Below, piece by piece: positions 1 through 8,435 of a stretch of DNA of 64,000 nt. Position numbers and translations under genes: made by a program. This DNA is from JAGVGT01 sp963807225 (GTDB lineage: Bacteria > Desulfobacterota > Desulfobulbia > Desulfobulbales > JAGXFP01). The DNA lies in assembly GCA_963807225.1 (NCBI GenBank), contig CAWEAD010000007.1, positions 124,001 to 188,000 on the forward strand, read 5' to 3'. Below the pieces are notes generated by a model. The model made no database searches. It worked only from the letters and a program-made list of their open reading frames with translations, and was not told the DNA's origin. Position 1 is the stretch's first letter, and each line of letters starts with the position of its first letter.

Positions 1-4
1 CGCG

Positions 5-769
5 ATGAAGTTGAGAACATACACCAGAGCGACCCGCCTGGGCGGACAATTACTGTTGCTGGCCGCTCTGGCCGCGATCCTGTCAGCCTGCACCTATCGC
101 GACCGGGTGGCCCCGATCCGCTTACCGGAAACGGCGTCTAACATGGTGGAGATAAACGGGCTGAAAATCTCGGCCCAGGCCTACACGGATGGGGCGACGG
201 CCGAGGCCGTTTACGGCTTCGACGCCCGCCGGGCCGGGCTGCTGCCGGTTCAGGTGACTTTCCAGAATGACGGTGTTCTGCCGGTCTCGGTCAATCCCGA
301 ACAGACCTTCCTGCTCGACAACCAGCAGAACGCCTGGCCTATTCTGGACAAAGAAAAAACTTACGAACGCACCAAGAAGTTCGTCGACATCGGCGAAACC
401 GCCAAGGGCACGGCCAAACCTGCCTTGCTTCTGGGTGCCGCCGGCGCCGTGGCCGGTCTGGCCATCGGTATCGTCAGCGGCAATAACATCGGCGAGACCA
501 TGGGACAGGGTGCCGCCATCGGCGCCGCTGCCGGCGCCATCGGCGGCGGGGTCGACGCCTATGCCAAATCCGGCCGCCGGATCAAGGATGATCTGGCCGG
601 TAAAACCATGAAGAACAGACCGATCCTACCGGGACAGATCGCCTACGGCACCCTCTTCTTCCCCGGCACCTCCGATGACGAGGCCGAAAGCGCCCGCGAA
701 CTGCGGCTCGCCCTGACCTTCGGCTATAACGATCAGCGGGTAGTGGTGATCAATCTCGCCGGTCCCTGA
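5..769 (+). CDS. Lipoprotein with glycine-zipper segment
   Basis: Putative envelope lipoprotein of 254 residues, function unknown. The N-terminus is a lipoprotein signal: basic residues, a Leu/Ala-rich core, then an LSAC lipobox with Cys29 as the likely lipidated residue. Residues about 140-185 form a Gly/Ala-rich stretch with repeated GxxxG spacing (AAGAVAGLAIGIVSG, then AAIGAAAGAIGGG), as in glycine-zipper outer-membrane lipoproteins. This could be a membrane hairpin. The start lies four bases from the window edge, so its ribosome site cannot be judged. A strong terminator follows. The role is inferred only from composition. Confidence 0.8.
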   Translation: MKLRTYTRATRLGGQLLLLAALAAILSACTYRDRVAPIRLPETASNMVEINGLKISAQAYTDGATAEAVYGFDARRAGLLPVQVTFQNDGVLPVSVNPEQTFLLDNQQNAWPILDKEKTYERTKKFVDIGETAKGTAKPALLLGAAGAVAGLAIGIVSGNNIGETMGQGAAIGAAAGAIGGGVDAYAKSGRRIKDDLAGKTMKNRPILPGQIAYGTLFFPGTSDDEAESARELRLALTFGYNDQRVVVINLAGP

Positions 770-793
770 GCGAAATCACCAGAAGGAACAGGA

Positions 794-832
794 AAGCCCC
801 GGTCGAATCAACCTTCGACCGGGGCTTTTTTC
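794..832 (+). terminator. Rho-independent terminator after the lipoprotein gene
   Basis: Perfect 14 bp arms (AAGCCCCGGTCGAA / TTCGACCGGGGCTT) enclose a six-base loop and run into a tract of six T, 25 bases past the lipoprotein stop codon. Confidence 0.9.
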
Positions 833-934
833 ATTGCCGGCAACAGAGGAACCACGGAAAGGAGAGGCCAAGCTGCCAAATTGTTGACAACAATATGCCT
901 GATAGCTGCGGTTCAAAGTAGTGGTTTTCATTAT

Positions 935-966
935 AAAACCCCGGCAGACAGATTGTCCGACCGGGG
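935..966 (-). terminator. Terminator of the trp operon
   Basis: Read on the minus strand, about 40 bases after trpF, a CCCCGG / CCGGGG stem contains an inner GACA / TGTC stem and is followed by TTTTAT. Together with the preceding plus-strand terminator it separates two convergent units. Confidence 0.75.
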
Positions 967-1004
967 CTCGATTTATCTGCCGCTCTATAGAAAATGTCAA
1001 TAAC

Positions 1005-1667
1005 TCAAGCCAGCTTTCCCGTTTCTATGCTCATTTCCGCGTCAACCATTCTTACTGCCCGAACCATCGCTTCGACCTGGGAGTGGTCCTTGACGCCTGG
1101 TTCGATCTCGACCCCCGAGTTTACATCCACGGCGAAGGGTTGGAGCGAGCGAATCGCCTGGGCGATGTTGTCTGGGTTCAGACCTCCGGCCAGGATCAGG
1201 GGGCGGGCGAGGGCAAAGCGCTCTACCAGGGACCAGTCGAAGGTCTTGCCGGTACCGCCTTCCAGTTTATCATGCCAGGTATCAAGCAGGAAGGCGGTCG
1301 CCACCGGCACATATGGTTCAAACTCGCTTTGGTTGGTGCCGTTGTGTATAGAGAAGGACTTAATCACCCGCACCGGCGCTGAACCACAGTATTCCGGAGT
1401 TTCCTTGCCGTGCAACTGGACCATGGTCAAACCGCAGTATTTGACGATTTCATTGACCAGGGAGTGTTCGGCGTTGACGAAAACCCCGACCGCGTCAACA
1501 AATGGCGGCAAGGTGGAGATGATCTCCCGGGCCTTGTCGGGATCGATTTTCCGCTGACTTTTCTCGGCGAAGATAAACCCCAGGGCATCAACACCGACGG
1601 CCGCAGCCTGCCGGGCGTCGGCAGATCTGGTAATGCCGCAGACCTTGATCCTTGTTCGTTTAATCAT
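1005..1667 (-). CDS. trpF: Phosphoribosylanthranilate isomerase
   Basis: Converts N-(5-phosphoribosyl)anthranilate to the carboxyphenylamino-deoxyribulose phosphate intermediate of tryptophan synthesis, in the cytoplasm. It is a single (beta/alpha)8 barrel of 220 residues, the usual length. The N-terminal KVCGIT motif carries the catalytic Cys (residue 10), and the conserved DVNSGVE near the C-terminus carries the general-acid Asp and phosphate-loop residues. It is the last gene of the minus-strand trp cluster, 44 bases after trpC, and ends at a terminator. trpB and trpA do not follow here as they often do, so they must lie elsewhere. Confidence 0.95.
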   Translation of the reverse strand: MIKRTRIKVCGITRSADARQAAAVGVDALGFIFAEKSQRKIDPDKAREIISTLPPFVDAVGVFVNAEHSLVNEIVKYCGLTMVQLHGKETPEYCGSAPVRVIKSFSIHNGTNQSEFEPYVPVATAFLLDTWHDKLEGGTGKTFDWSLVERFALARPLILAGGLNPDNIAQAIRSLQPFAVDVNSGVEIEPGVKDHSQVEAMVRAVRMVDAEMSIETGKLA

Positions 1668-1711
1668 CGTTTATTACCCCTGTTATGACTAAAATTTAAT
1701 CTCCTTTGCCT

Positions 1712-2485
1712 TCATTCGCGGCCGGTCAGATCCCGCAAGGCCGTGGCCCGGTCCTCGGCCCGCATCAGGCTTTCGCCGACCAGCACCGCCTTGACGCCGC
1801 ACTCTGACAGGCGCCTGACATCCTCATGGTTACGGATCCCCGATTCGCTGACCACCGGAATCTCATTCGGCACCTCCCGCTTGATCCTGACGGTGGTACC
1901 CAGATCGACACTGAAATCGCGCAGGTCGCGGTTATTGACCCCGAGCAAACGAGTTTCGGCCTTCAGTGCCCGCTCGGTCTCGCGCTCGTCATGGACCTCG
2001 ACCAGGATATCCATGCCCAAGTCATTGGCCAGGGCCTGATAATCCCTGAGTTGGTAGTTGTCGAGAATGGCGGCGATCAGCAGAATGGCGTCAGCTCCGA
2101 CCTCACGGGCCTGGTGGATCTGCACCTCATGAATGATGAAGTCCTTGCGCAATACCGGCAGACTCACCGCTTGCCGAACCGCCGGAATATAGTCTAGATT
2201 GCCCTGGAAGAAATCGATATCGGTCAAAACCGACAGGGCCTGGGCTCCACCTTCCTGATAGCTTCGGGCAATGGCCACCGGGTCGAAATCGGCGCAGATC
2301 ACCCCTTTGGAGGGGGAGGCCTTCTTGGCCTCGGCGATCACCGCCAGTCCAGGGTAGTCGACCAGCGCCCGCAAAAAACCCCGGGGCGGCTCGACCGGTC
2401 CGGGAGACCGGGACACCCTCCTCAGGCGCAAAAGTTCCGCCACTTCTTCCTTTTTACGGACCACAATTCTATCGAGAATATGCAT
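1712..2485 (-). CDS. trpC: Indole-3-glycerol phosphate synthase
   Basis: Closes the indole ring to give indole-3-glycerol phosphate, following TrpF. The 257-residue protein has all family signatures in order: VIAEAKKASPSKG, the catalytic-lysine VLRKDFI strand, GVNNRDL and the phosphate-binding SESGI. Monofunctional, not fused to TrpF. It begins six bases after the trpD stop, so the two are probably translationally coupled. Confidence 0.96.
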   Translation of the reverse strand: MHILDRIVVRKKEEVAELLRLRRVSRSPGPVEPPRGFLRALVDYPGLAVIAEAKKASPSKGVICADFDPVAIARSYQEGGAQALSVLTDIDFFQGNLDYIPAVRQAVSLPVLRKDFIIHEVQIHQAREVGADAILLIAAILDNYQLRDYQALANDLGMDILVEVHDERETERALKAETRLLGVNNRDLRDFSVDLGTTVRIKREVPNEIPVVSESGIRNHEDVRRLSECGVKAVLVGESLMRAEDRATALRDLTGRE

Positions 2486-2491
2486 GGCGCC

Positions 2492-3526
2492 CTAAACCTT
2501 CGGTTTGGCCTGGCGACAACAGGCCACCAGCTCATCAACCTTGGCCAGGGCGGCGCCATGCTCCACGGTTTCCCGGGCCAGCGCCACACCTTCCTTGAGA
2601 TCCGAGGCCTTGCCGGCCGCCATCAAGGCGGCGCCGGCGTTCATCAGGACCATATCAAGGCAAGGCCCGGTCTCACCGGAGAGAATCCTTCGCAGATGGA
2701 TGGCGGCGGCGGCCGCCTCCTCCTCGCCCTTTATCTCGTCCAGGGTTGCCCGGCTTAAGCCCACCGCCTCCGGGGTGATCCGATAGGTCCGAACCTGCCC
2801 CTCGAACCACTCGGCCACCGTGGTGGCGCCGGTGACGGTGATTTCGTCCAGATTACCCTCGCCGCATACCACCAGGGCGCGCCGGGTACCGAGCTGGCCC
2901 AATACCAGAGCCAGTTTTTCGGTCAGGTCGGGAGCGAAAACCCCCATCACCTGGACATTGGCTCCGGCCGGGTTGGTCAACGGCCCCAGGACGTTGAAAA
3001 TAGTCCGGATGCCGATTTCGCGGCGCGGCCCGATGGCGTGCTTCATCGCCCCATGCAGGGCCGGGGCGAACATGAAACCGATGCCGGCCTCACGTATGCA
3101 ACGGCCTACTTCCGCCGGGGTGAGACCTAGATCGACGCCCAATGCCTCCAGCACATCGGCGCTGCCGCACTTGCTGGAAACCGAACGGTTGCCGTGCTTG
3201 GCCACCCTGACTCCGGCTCCGGCCACAACAAAGGCCGCCGCCGTGGAGACATTGAAGGTTCCGGAACTGTCGCCGCCGGTGCCGCAGGTATCGACCAGCA
3301 CCCCGTCGCCGGGCTCGGTCTCCACCTTGGTGGCCTTCTCGCGCATAACCCGGGCGGCACCGGTGATCTCCGCCACCGTTTCCCCCTTCATCCGCAGGGC
3401 GGTGATGAATGAGCCGATCTGGGCCGGGGTGGCTTCGCCGCCCATGATTTCGTTCATCACCCCGATCATCTCGCTCTCGCTGAGATCGATGTGAGCGATC
3501 ACCTTGGCAATGGCTTCTTTGATCAT
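2492..3526 (-). CDS. trpD: Anthranilate phosphoribosyltransferase
   Basis: Transfers phosphoribosyl from PRPP to anthranilate. The glycine-rich DTCGTGGD PRPP loop and the KHGNRSVSSKCGSAD segment are present. The open frame extends 61 codons further upstream into trpG, but the start at 3526 gives the usual 344 residues, begins with the family-typical N-terminal helix (MIKEAIAKV) and has an AGAGGAAG ribosome site just before it. It lies 11 bases after trpG. Confidence 0.96.
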   Translation of the reverse strand: MIKEAIAKVIAHIDLSESEMIGVMNEIMGGEATPAQIGSFITALRMKGETVAEITGAARVMREKATKVETEPGDGVLVDTCGTGGDSSGTFNVSTAAAFVVAGAGVRVAKHGNRSVSSKCGSADVLEALGVDLGLTPAEVGRCIREAGIGFMFAPALHGAMKHAIGPRREIGIRTIFNVLGPLTNPAGANVQVMGVFAPDLTEKLALVLGQLGTRRALVVCGEGNLDEITVTGATTVAEWFEGQVRTYRITPEAVGLSRATLDEIKGEEEAAAAAIHLRRILSGETGPCLDMVLMNAGAALMAAGKASDLKEGVALARETVEHGAALAKVDELVACCRQAKPKV

Positions 3527-3537
3527 GGCTTCCTCTT

Positions 3538-4125
3538 CTATCGCCGCAACATTTCCGCGTAGGCCGGATCGATGAAATTTTTCAACAGCTGGACTCCGTC
3601 CGGGGTCATGATCGATTCCGGGTGGAACTGCACCCCTTCGACGATCAGGCTCTTGTGGCGCAGCCCCATCAACTCGTCCTGATCCGTCCGGGCCGTAACC
3701 TCCAGACAATCGGGAAGACTCTCCCGCTCAACCACCAGAGAGTGATAGCGCATAGCCTCGAAGGGGTTGGGCAGATCGGTGAAAACCCCGCGGCCGTCAT
3801 GGAAAATAGGGCTGGTCTTACCATGCATCAATCGGCCGGCCCGCACCACCTTGCCGCCGAAAGCCGCACCGATTGACTGATGGCCCAGACAAACGCCCAG
3901 CACCGGGATCTTGCCGGCGAAGTAACGAATGGCCTCGATGGAGATGCCGGCCTGGGCCGGATCGCAGGGCCCGGGCGAGATCAGCAGCCGGTCCGGCTGC
4001 AGGGCGACGATGCCGGCCACGTCGATCCGGTCGTTGCGGAAGATTTCCATCTTCGCCCCCAAACCGCCCAAGGTCTGGACGATGTTGTAGGTGAAGGAGT
4101 CGTAGTTGTCGATGATAACGATCAT
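3538..4125 (-). CDS. trpG: Anthranilate synthase, glutamine amidotransferase subunit
   Basis: Supplies ammonia from glutamine to TrpE; it may also serve p-aminobenzoate synthesis. Class I amidotransferase of 195 residues: N-terminal IIDNYDSFTYN, nucleophile Cys79 in GVCLGHQ, and the His-Glu pair in VQFHPES. It is a separate gene, not fused to TrpE or TrpD. The 71-base gap to trpE holds a short heptamer repeat array. Confidence 0.95.
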   Translation of the reverse strand: MIVIIDNYDSFTYNIVQTLGGLGAKMEIFRNDRIDVAGIVALQPDRLLISPGPCDPAQAGISIEAIRYFAGKIPVLGVCLGHQSIGAAFGGKVVRAGRLMHGKTSPIFHDGRGVFTDLPNPFEAMRYHSLVVERESLPDCLEVTARTDQDELMGLRHKSLIVEGVQFHPESIMTPDGVQLLKNFIDPAYAEMLRR

Positions 4126-4161
4126 GTTATATGCATATAAAAAATTTGCTCGATGTCTTCA

Positions 4162-4189
4162 ATTCTGCATTCTGCATTCTTAATTCTGC
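4162..4189 (-). repeat. Four tandem heptamers between trpE and trpG
   Basis: On the plus strand the heptamer ATTCTGC occurs four times in tandem, the third copy as ATTCTTA. On the coding (minus) strand this reads GCAGAAT TAAGAAT GCAGAAT GCAGAAT, just after the trpE stop. It resembles short tandem heptamer repeats seen in intergenic DNA of various bacteria; no function can be assigned. Confidence 0.7.
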
Positions 4190-4196
4190 CTTAAAA

Positions 4197-5675
4197 TCAT
4201 CCCTGCCAGTTCTCGGCCAACTCCAGGGCACGCCGGAGTCCCATGGACTTGTTGATGGTTTCCTCATATTCCGCCCTGGGGTCGGAATCGGCCACCACTC
4301 CGGCCCCGGCCTGGACCCACAGATCCCGGTCCCGCATGATGAAAGTTCGGATGGTGATACAAAAATCCATGTTGCCGGAAAATCCGAAATAACCGACCGC
4401 CCCGGCATAAGGCCCGCGACGTTCCGGTTCCAGTTCCTCGATGATCTCCATAGCCCTGATTTTCGGGGCGCCGCTCACGGTGCCGGCCGGGAAACAGGCC
4501 TTGACCACGTCGAACTGGTCCAGCCCCGGCGCCAGCCGGCCGTGGACCCCGGAGACGATATGCATCACATGACTGTAGCGCTCGATCACCATCAGATCCC
4601 GGGTTTCGACCTGACCATGCACGGCCACCCGACCCACGTCGTTGCGACCCAGATCGACCAGCATCAGGTGCTCGGCCCGTTCCTTGGGATCGGCCAGCAG
4701 TTCGCGCTCCAGGGCCAGGTCCTCCTCGACCGTCTTGCCCCTCGGCCTGGTTCCGGCGATGGGTCTTAATTCAATCTCGCCCTGCTCCAAGCGGACCAGG
4801 ATCTCGGGCGAAGAGCCGATATGCACCAGATCACCCTGTTTGAGATAAAAGAGATAGGGGCTGGGATTGATATGGCGCAAAGCACGGTAGAGCTGAAAGG
4901 GTGCCAGATCGGTTTCGGTATGAAAACGCTGGGAAAGGACCACCTGGATGACGTCGCCGGCCAGGATATACTCCTTGGCGCGGGCCACCATCTCACGGAA
5001 AGCCTCCGGCTCCATGTTGCTGGTGAACCGGTGCTCCTTCATATTTCTGGTCGGCTGGGGGGGCGGCAGATAATGACGGAGTCGCTCCACCACCTGGTCG
5101 ATGCGCGTCGTGGCCGCCGCGTACTGTCCGGCCCGATCTTCCCCGGGTTCCACTTTCACACAGTTGACGATGGTCAGTAGCTGTTTCAGGTTATCGTAGA
5201 TCAACACCAGGCGGGGGATCATGAAAGAGCTGTCGGGAAAATCCTCCAACGGAGGGTTGCTCTCGGGCAGATGCTCCATGAAACGGACCATGTCGTAACC
5301 GAGAAAACCGACCGCCCCACCGAAAAAGCGGGGCAGATATTGTGATTGGCCGCTGATCCGGTATGAATCCAGAAGTTCCTTGAGCAAATCCAGAGGATCG
5401 CCTTCGGCACTCGTCACTTCTGCTCCGCGGGTAATGGTGGTCCGGCGCCCCTTGCTCTCAAAGACAGCCAGAGGATCGAACCCGACGAAAGAGTAACGGC
5501 CCCACTTCTCGCCACCCTCCAGACTCTCGAAGAGGAAGGCATGAGTTTGATCGGCCGCCAGCTTGCTAAAGATGGTCAGGGGGTTATCGAGGTCGGCGAC
5601 GATTTCCCGATAAACCGGGATCAGCCCTGCCTCGGAGGCAAGACCGGTGAAAACGCTCAGAGACGGCTGGTGCAT
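4197..5675 (-). CDS. trpE: Anthranilate synthase, chorismate-binding subunit
   Basis: Makes anthranilate from chorismate with ammonia from TrpG; first committed step of tryptophan synthesis. The C-terminal chorismate-binding domain has LSQRFH, GTRPRG, the LMLVDLGRNDVGRV block and GAPKIRAMEIIEELE. The frame can be extended 17 codons upstream to a GTG, but the ATG at 5675 has a GGAGG ribosome site at ideal spacing, and the longer version would overlap the leader hairpin. The resulting length is 492 residues, normal for TrpE. First gene of the cluster, about 190 bases downstream of rpsT. Confidence 0.95.
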   Translation of the reverse strand: MHQPSLSVFTGLASEAGLIPVYREIVADLDNPLTIFSKLAADQTHAFLFESLEGGEKWGRYSFVGFDPLAVFESKGRRTTITRGAEVTSAEGDPLDLLKELLDSYRISGQSQYLPRFFGGAVGFLGYDMVRFMEHLPESNPPLEDFPDSSFMIPRLVLIYDNLKQLLTIVNCVKVEPGEDRAGQYAAATTRIDQVVERLRHYLPPPQPTRNMKEHRFTSNMEPEAFREMVARAKEYILAGDVIQVVLSQRFHTETDLAPFQLYRALRHINPSPYLFYLKQGDLVHIGSSPEILVRLEQGEIELRPIAGTRPRGKTVEEDLALERELLADPKERAEHLMLVDLGRNDVGRVAVHGQVETRDLMVIERYSHVMHIVSGVHGRLAPGLDQFDVVKACFPAGTVSGAPKIRAMEIIEELEPERRGPYAGAVGYFGFSGNMDFCITIRTFIMRDRDLWVQAGAGVVADSDPRAEYEETINKSMGLRRALELAENWQG

Positions 5676-5713
5676 GCCGCCTCCATGTCGCCGTAAATAA
5701 AGGAAGAACGGCA

Positions 5714-5754
5714 ATAAAAAAGCCACGGCAATCCCGTATAGGGTACCATGGCTT
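5714..5754 (-). terminator. Hairpin plus T-tract in the trpE leader (terminator or attenuator)
   Basis: On the minus strand AAGCCATGG and CCGTGGCTT pair (one G-U), with CCC / GGG closing the inner loop, then a run of six T. It ends about 40 bases before the trpE start, the position of an attenuator. An overlapping short minus-strand frame has only isolated Trp codons, so a classical trp leader peptide is not clear. It may simply be a second terminator of rpsT. Confidence 0.65.
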
Positions 5755-5802
5755 CATTTTCGTGGCAGATTCGGTTCATGGCGAAAAATTACGTTGAAGA
5801 CC

Positions 5803-5828
5803 CCCGCGCCGTTTCACAACGGCGCGGG
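5803..5828 (-). terminator. Hairpin downstream of rpsT
   Basis: Perfect 11 bp arms (CCCGCGCCGTT / AACGGCGCGGG) with a four-base loop, 35 bases past the rpsT stop on the minus strand. The following bases are only weakly T-rich, so termination may be partial and allow read-through toward trpE. Confidence 0.6.
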
Positions 5829-5862
5829 CGTAACCGCCGAGCCGGCCGCTTTCATTTACTGT

Positions 5863-6141
5863 TTATTGAGCGGCAGCAGCCAGGGCGTTTATCCGCCTGG
5901 TCAACCGGGAAATCTTCCGAGAAGCGTTTTTCTTGTGGATAGTTCCCTTGACGGCAGCCCGGCTCAACATGGAACTGGCCTCTTTCAGGGTAGTCCGCAT
6001 GGCTTCCGGGTCGGTGTTCTGCTCGATGGCGACCTGAACGCTCTTCACGGCATTTTTCACCCTGGTTTTCATGACCCGGTTACGGGCCCTACGCTCAAGG
6101 CTCTGACGATGTCTCTTTACGGCTGACTTATGGTTGGCCAA
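5863..6141 (-). CDS. rpsT: 30S ribosomal protein S20
   Basis: Small-subunit protein that binds 16S rRNA in the body of the 30S particle. It has 92 residues, very basic, with the diagnostic N-terminus ANHKSAVKRHRQS and the three-helix pattern ending in ALAAAAQ. Monocistronic in appearance, with its own long upstream region and two hairpins downstream before trpE. The start has an AGGAGAAG ribosome site. Confidence 0.97.
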   Translation of the reverse strand: MANHKSAVKRHRQSLERRARNRVMKTRVKNAVKSVQVAIEQNTDPEAMRTTLKEASSMLSRAAVKGTIHKKNASRKISRLTRRINALAAAAQ

Positions 6142-6639
6142 TTTCTTCTCCTGCTTTTATCTTGTTATTTCTTAAGGTTAACTACAGCTTACAGACTTAG
6201 ACAAGTAGTTGTCGCTGCAGACTTTTTCCATCACTCCACTAAAAAAAAGCGAGATTAAATGAAACAGCCGGAAATGTCAAGCAGCTAATGATAATGTAGT
6301 ATTGTTTTTACTCAGGAAGATGACTCCGCCCAGGGCTCCGATTTTATTCTCCCGCGACAGATTTTTTTTAAGAAATCAGCTGTTTATCCTTGCTCTTCTA
6401 ACTTTTTATAGTTTATACAATAACTTGATAAGCACCACCTGACGCAACTTCACCGACAACGCCAGCTCCTGGTCTCCAAACCTTGACCCACCTGGCGACC
6501 CCTCCAGAATCCGCCTAACTTAGGGCCATCGCTGGCGAGGAACAAGGTCGGTCTGGGGCGGGGAGGCGCGCACTGGCCGGTTTATGCCTCTTGGTCTTCC
6601 GGCTTACCTGACAACCATTTTCCTCTATAGTTTGCGCGC
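6142..6639. other. Intergenic region between divergent rpsT and cdaA
   Basis: About 500 bases without a credible gene. It must hold the divergent promoters of rpsT and the cdaA operon. AT-rich DNA lies at 6360-6425 and GC-richer DNA nearer cdaA. No clear sigma-70 pair with correct spacing could be picked out, and no riboswitch consensus was recognised. Confidence 0.5.
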
Positions 6640-7431
6640 ATGCTGGAGCTGATAAAATCCTTACGTCCCCAAGACTTCTTCGATATCATGATCGTCTGGT
6701 ACATCATTTACCGGGTCATGCTGATTATCCGGGGCACCAGGGCGGCCCAGATGCTGGCCGGCATCGCCATCATCATTTTCGCCTATTTCGCCGCCCGCCA
6801 ATTCGAGTTGCTCACCCTATACTGGCTCCTGAATACCTTTCTCAGTTCAATTTTCCTGATCATCATCATCGTCTTTCAACGTGACATCCGCCGGGCCCTG
6901 ACCCAGGTGGGACGTACCCCTTTCACCAAGACCTATGAAGAGATGGTTCACTCCATCGACGAACTGGTCGGGGCGGCCAGCTACATGGCCCGCAAAAGGA
7001 TCGGCGCCTTGATTATCCTGGAACGGGAAACCGGCCTCAAGGACTATATCGAGTCCGGCCACGACATCGATGCCCACCTGAGCCGGGAACTGCTGGTCAG
7101 CCTGTTCCTGCATGAATCACCCCTGCACGACGGCGGGGTAATCGTCCGCAAGGATCGCATCCTCACCGCCGGCTGCGTTCTGCCCCTGACCAAAAACCCT
7201 TACATCAGCAAACACCTGGGCACCAGGCACCGGGCCGCCATCGGACTGTCGGAGGAGACCGACGCCGTGATCATCGTGGTCTCGGAAGAGCGCGGCAAGA
7301 TCTCCCTGGTTCAACACGGCGCCATCACTTCCGATCTCGACGAAGCCGCGGTTCGCAGCCGCCTGGAAGCTATTTTCGTACCCCAGGAATATCAAGGCAA
7401 CATATGGAAAAACTGGTTAGGGAAGCAATAA
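6640..7431 (+). CDS. cdaA: Diadenylate cyclase, membrane-bound (c-di-AMP synthase)
   Basis: Makes cyclic di-AMP from two ATP. Three hydrophobic N-terminal segments (about residues 12-75) are followed by the DisA_N catalytic domain with LHDGGVIV (about 162-169) and GTRHRAAIG (about 194-202), both catalytic signatures. Length (263) and N-terminus (MLELIKSLRPQDFFDI) match the CdaA/DacA family. It is followed by a YbbR-domain gene overlapping by 28 bases and then glmM, the conserved c-di-AMP module. No good ribosome site precedes the ATG, but the family alignment supports this start. Confidence 0.93.
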   Translation: MLELIKSLRPQDFFDIMIVWYIIYRVMLIIRGTRAAQMLAGIAIIIFAYFAARQFELLTLYWLLNTFLSSIFLIIIIVFQRDIRRALTQVGRTPFTKTYEEMVHSIDELVGAASYMARKRIGALIILERETGLKDYIESGHDIDAHLSRELLVSLFLHESPLHDGGVIVRKDRILTAGCVLPLTKNPYISKHLGTRHRAAIGLSEETDAVIIVVSEERGKISLVQHGAITSDLDEAAVRSRLEAIFVPQEYQGNIWKNWLGKQ

Positions 7432-8435
7432 GAAAATACCGCTGGTTCAGCAGCCAGAAATGGGCCGCGGATTGGGGATTCAAGACCCTTTCCCTGATCT
7501 TCGCGCTGATGATGTGGTATTTTGTGGTCGGCGAAGACAAGGTGGACATGACCATCTATGTGCCCATCGAAATCACCAACCTGCCCCAGAGCCTGATCAT
7601 TTCCAACCAGTTCAAAAAGCAGTTGGAAGTCGCGATCAGCGGACCCCGCGGGCTGGTGCGCAGCATCTCCACCCAGAATATTACCCGTTCCATCGATTTG
7701 GCCAACGCCAGACCGGGGACCCAGGTTTTCCAGAACAAACCCGATACGATCAACCTGCCGCGCGGCATAACCATCCAACGGATCCAGCCCGCCAATATTA
7801 CTTTGACCATCGACAAACTGCTGGAGAAGGACTTGCCGATCAAACCCATGATCATCGGCAATCCGGCCGAAGGGTTTGAAATAGTCTCTGTCACGGCCAA
7901 CCCTGCTGACTTGAGCCTCAAGGCACCGGCCGAGGCCTTGAAGGATACCCTCTTCCTTTCCACCCAACCGATCGATGTCGAAGGCCTTAACTCCAGCTTG
8001 ATCAACCGGCGGGTGCCCCTGGACGTCAAACCGGAAATCGCCGAACTGATCGGCGAATCACTGATCTCAGTCAATGTCACAATCCGGGAAAAACTTATCC
8101 CCCGGGAGTTTTTCGATATTCCCGTCGAATTCAGTCATGCCGCCGAACGTACCGCCTACCGGCTGACCCCGGGGACGGTGTCGGTAAAGGTCGAACTGCC
8201 CTATCACCTGGCTCAGTCTCAGTCGGCTCCTGTCTCTTTCACCGCCAACGTCGATGCTGATGCCCTCCCTCCGGGCTTCTACGACCTGCCGGTAAAAGTG
8301 GCGCCCCAGCCCGCCGGCATCCGCGTCGTCGAGGTCATTCCGCCCCGGGTCAATCTCAAGATCGGCCGACCCGGACCTTTGATGAAGCGCCTCCTCTATC
8401 CCGACCAACAACAGACGGATGAGGTCCGGCCGTGA
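7404..8435 (+). CDS. cdaR: YbbR-domain regulator of CdaA (CdaR-like)
   Basis: Single-pass membrane protein with an N-terminal segment at about residues 22-42 (FKTLSLIFALMMWYFVVG) and an extracytoplasmic region of tandem YbbR repeats (V.VPIEI.NLP.., repeated with V.L.G and ...I.L.) over the remaining 300 residues. In other bacteria CdaR modulates CdaA activity. It overlaps cdaA by 28 bases and glmM by 4 (GTGA), implying one transcript with coupled translation. Family assignment is firm; the regulatory role is by analogy. Confidence 0.88.
   Translation: MEKLVREAIRKYRWFSSQKWAADWGFKTLSLIFALMMWYFVVGEDKVDMTIYVPIEITNLPQSLIISNQFKKQLEVAISGPRGLVRSISTQNITRSIDLANARPGTQVFQNKPDTINLPRGITIQRIQPANITLTIDKLLEKDLPIKPMIIGNPAEGFEIVSVTANPADLSLKAPAEALKDTLFLSTQPIDVEGLNSSLINRRVPLDVKPEIAELIGESLISVNVTIREKLIPREFFDIPVEFSHAAERTAYRLTPGTVSVKVELPYHLAQSQSAPVSFTANVDADALPPGFYDLPVKVAPQPAGIRVVEVIPPRVNLKIGRPGPLMKRLLYPDQQQTDEVRP

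Noticed and set aside
2492..3709. 405-residue version of TrpD
   Set aside because: The extra 61 residues overlap trpG and match no TrpD; the ATG at 3526 has a good ribosome site.
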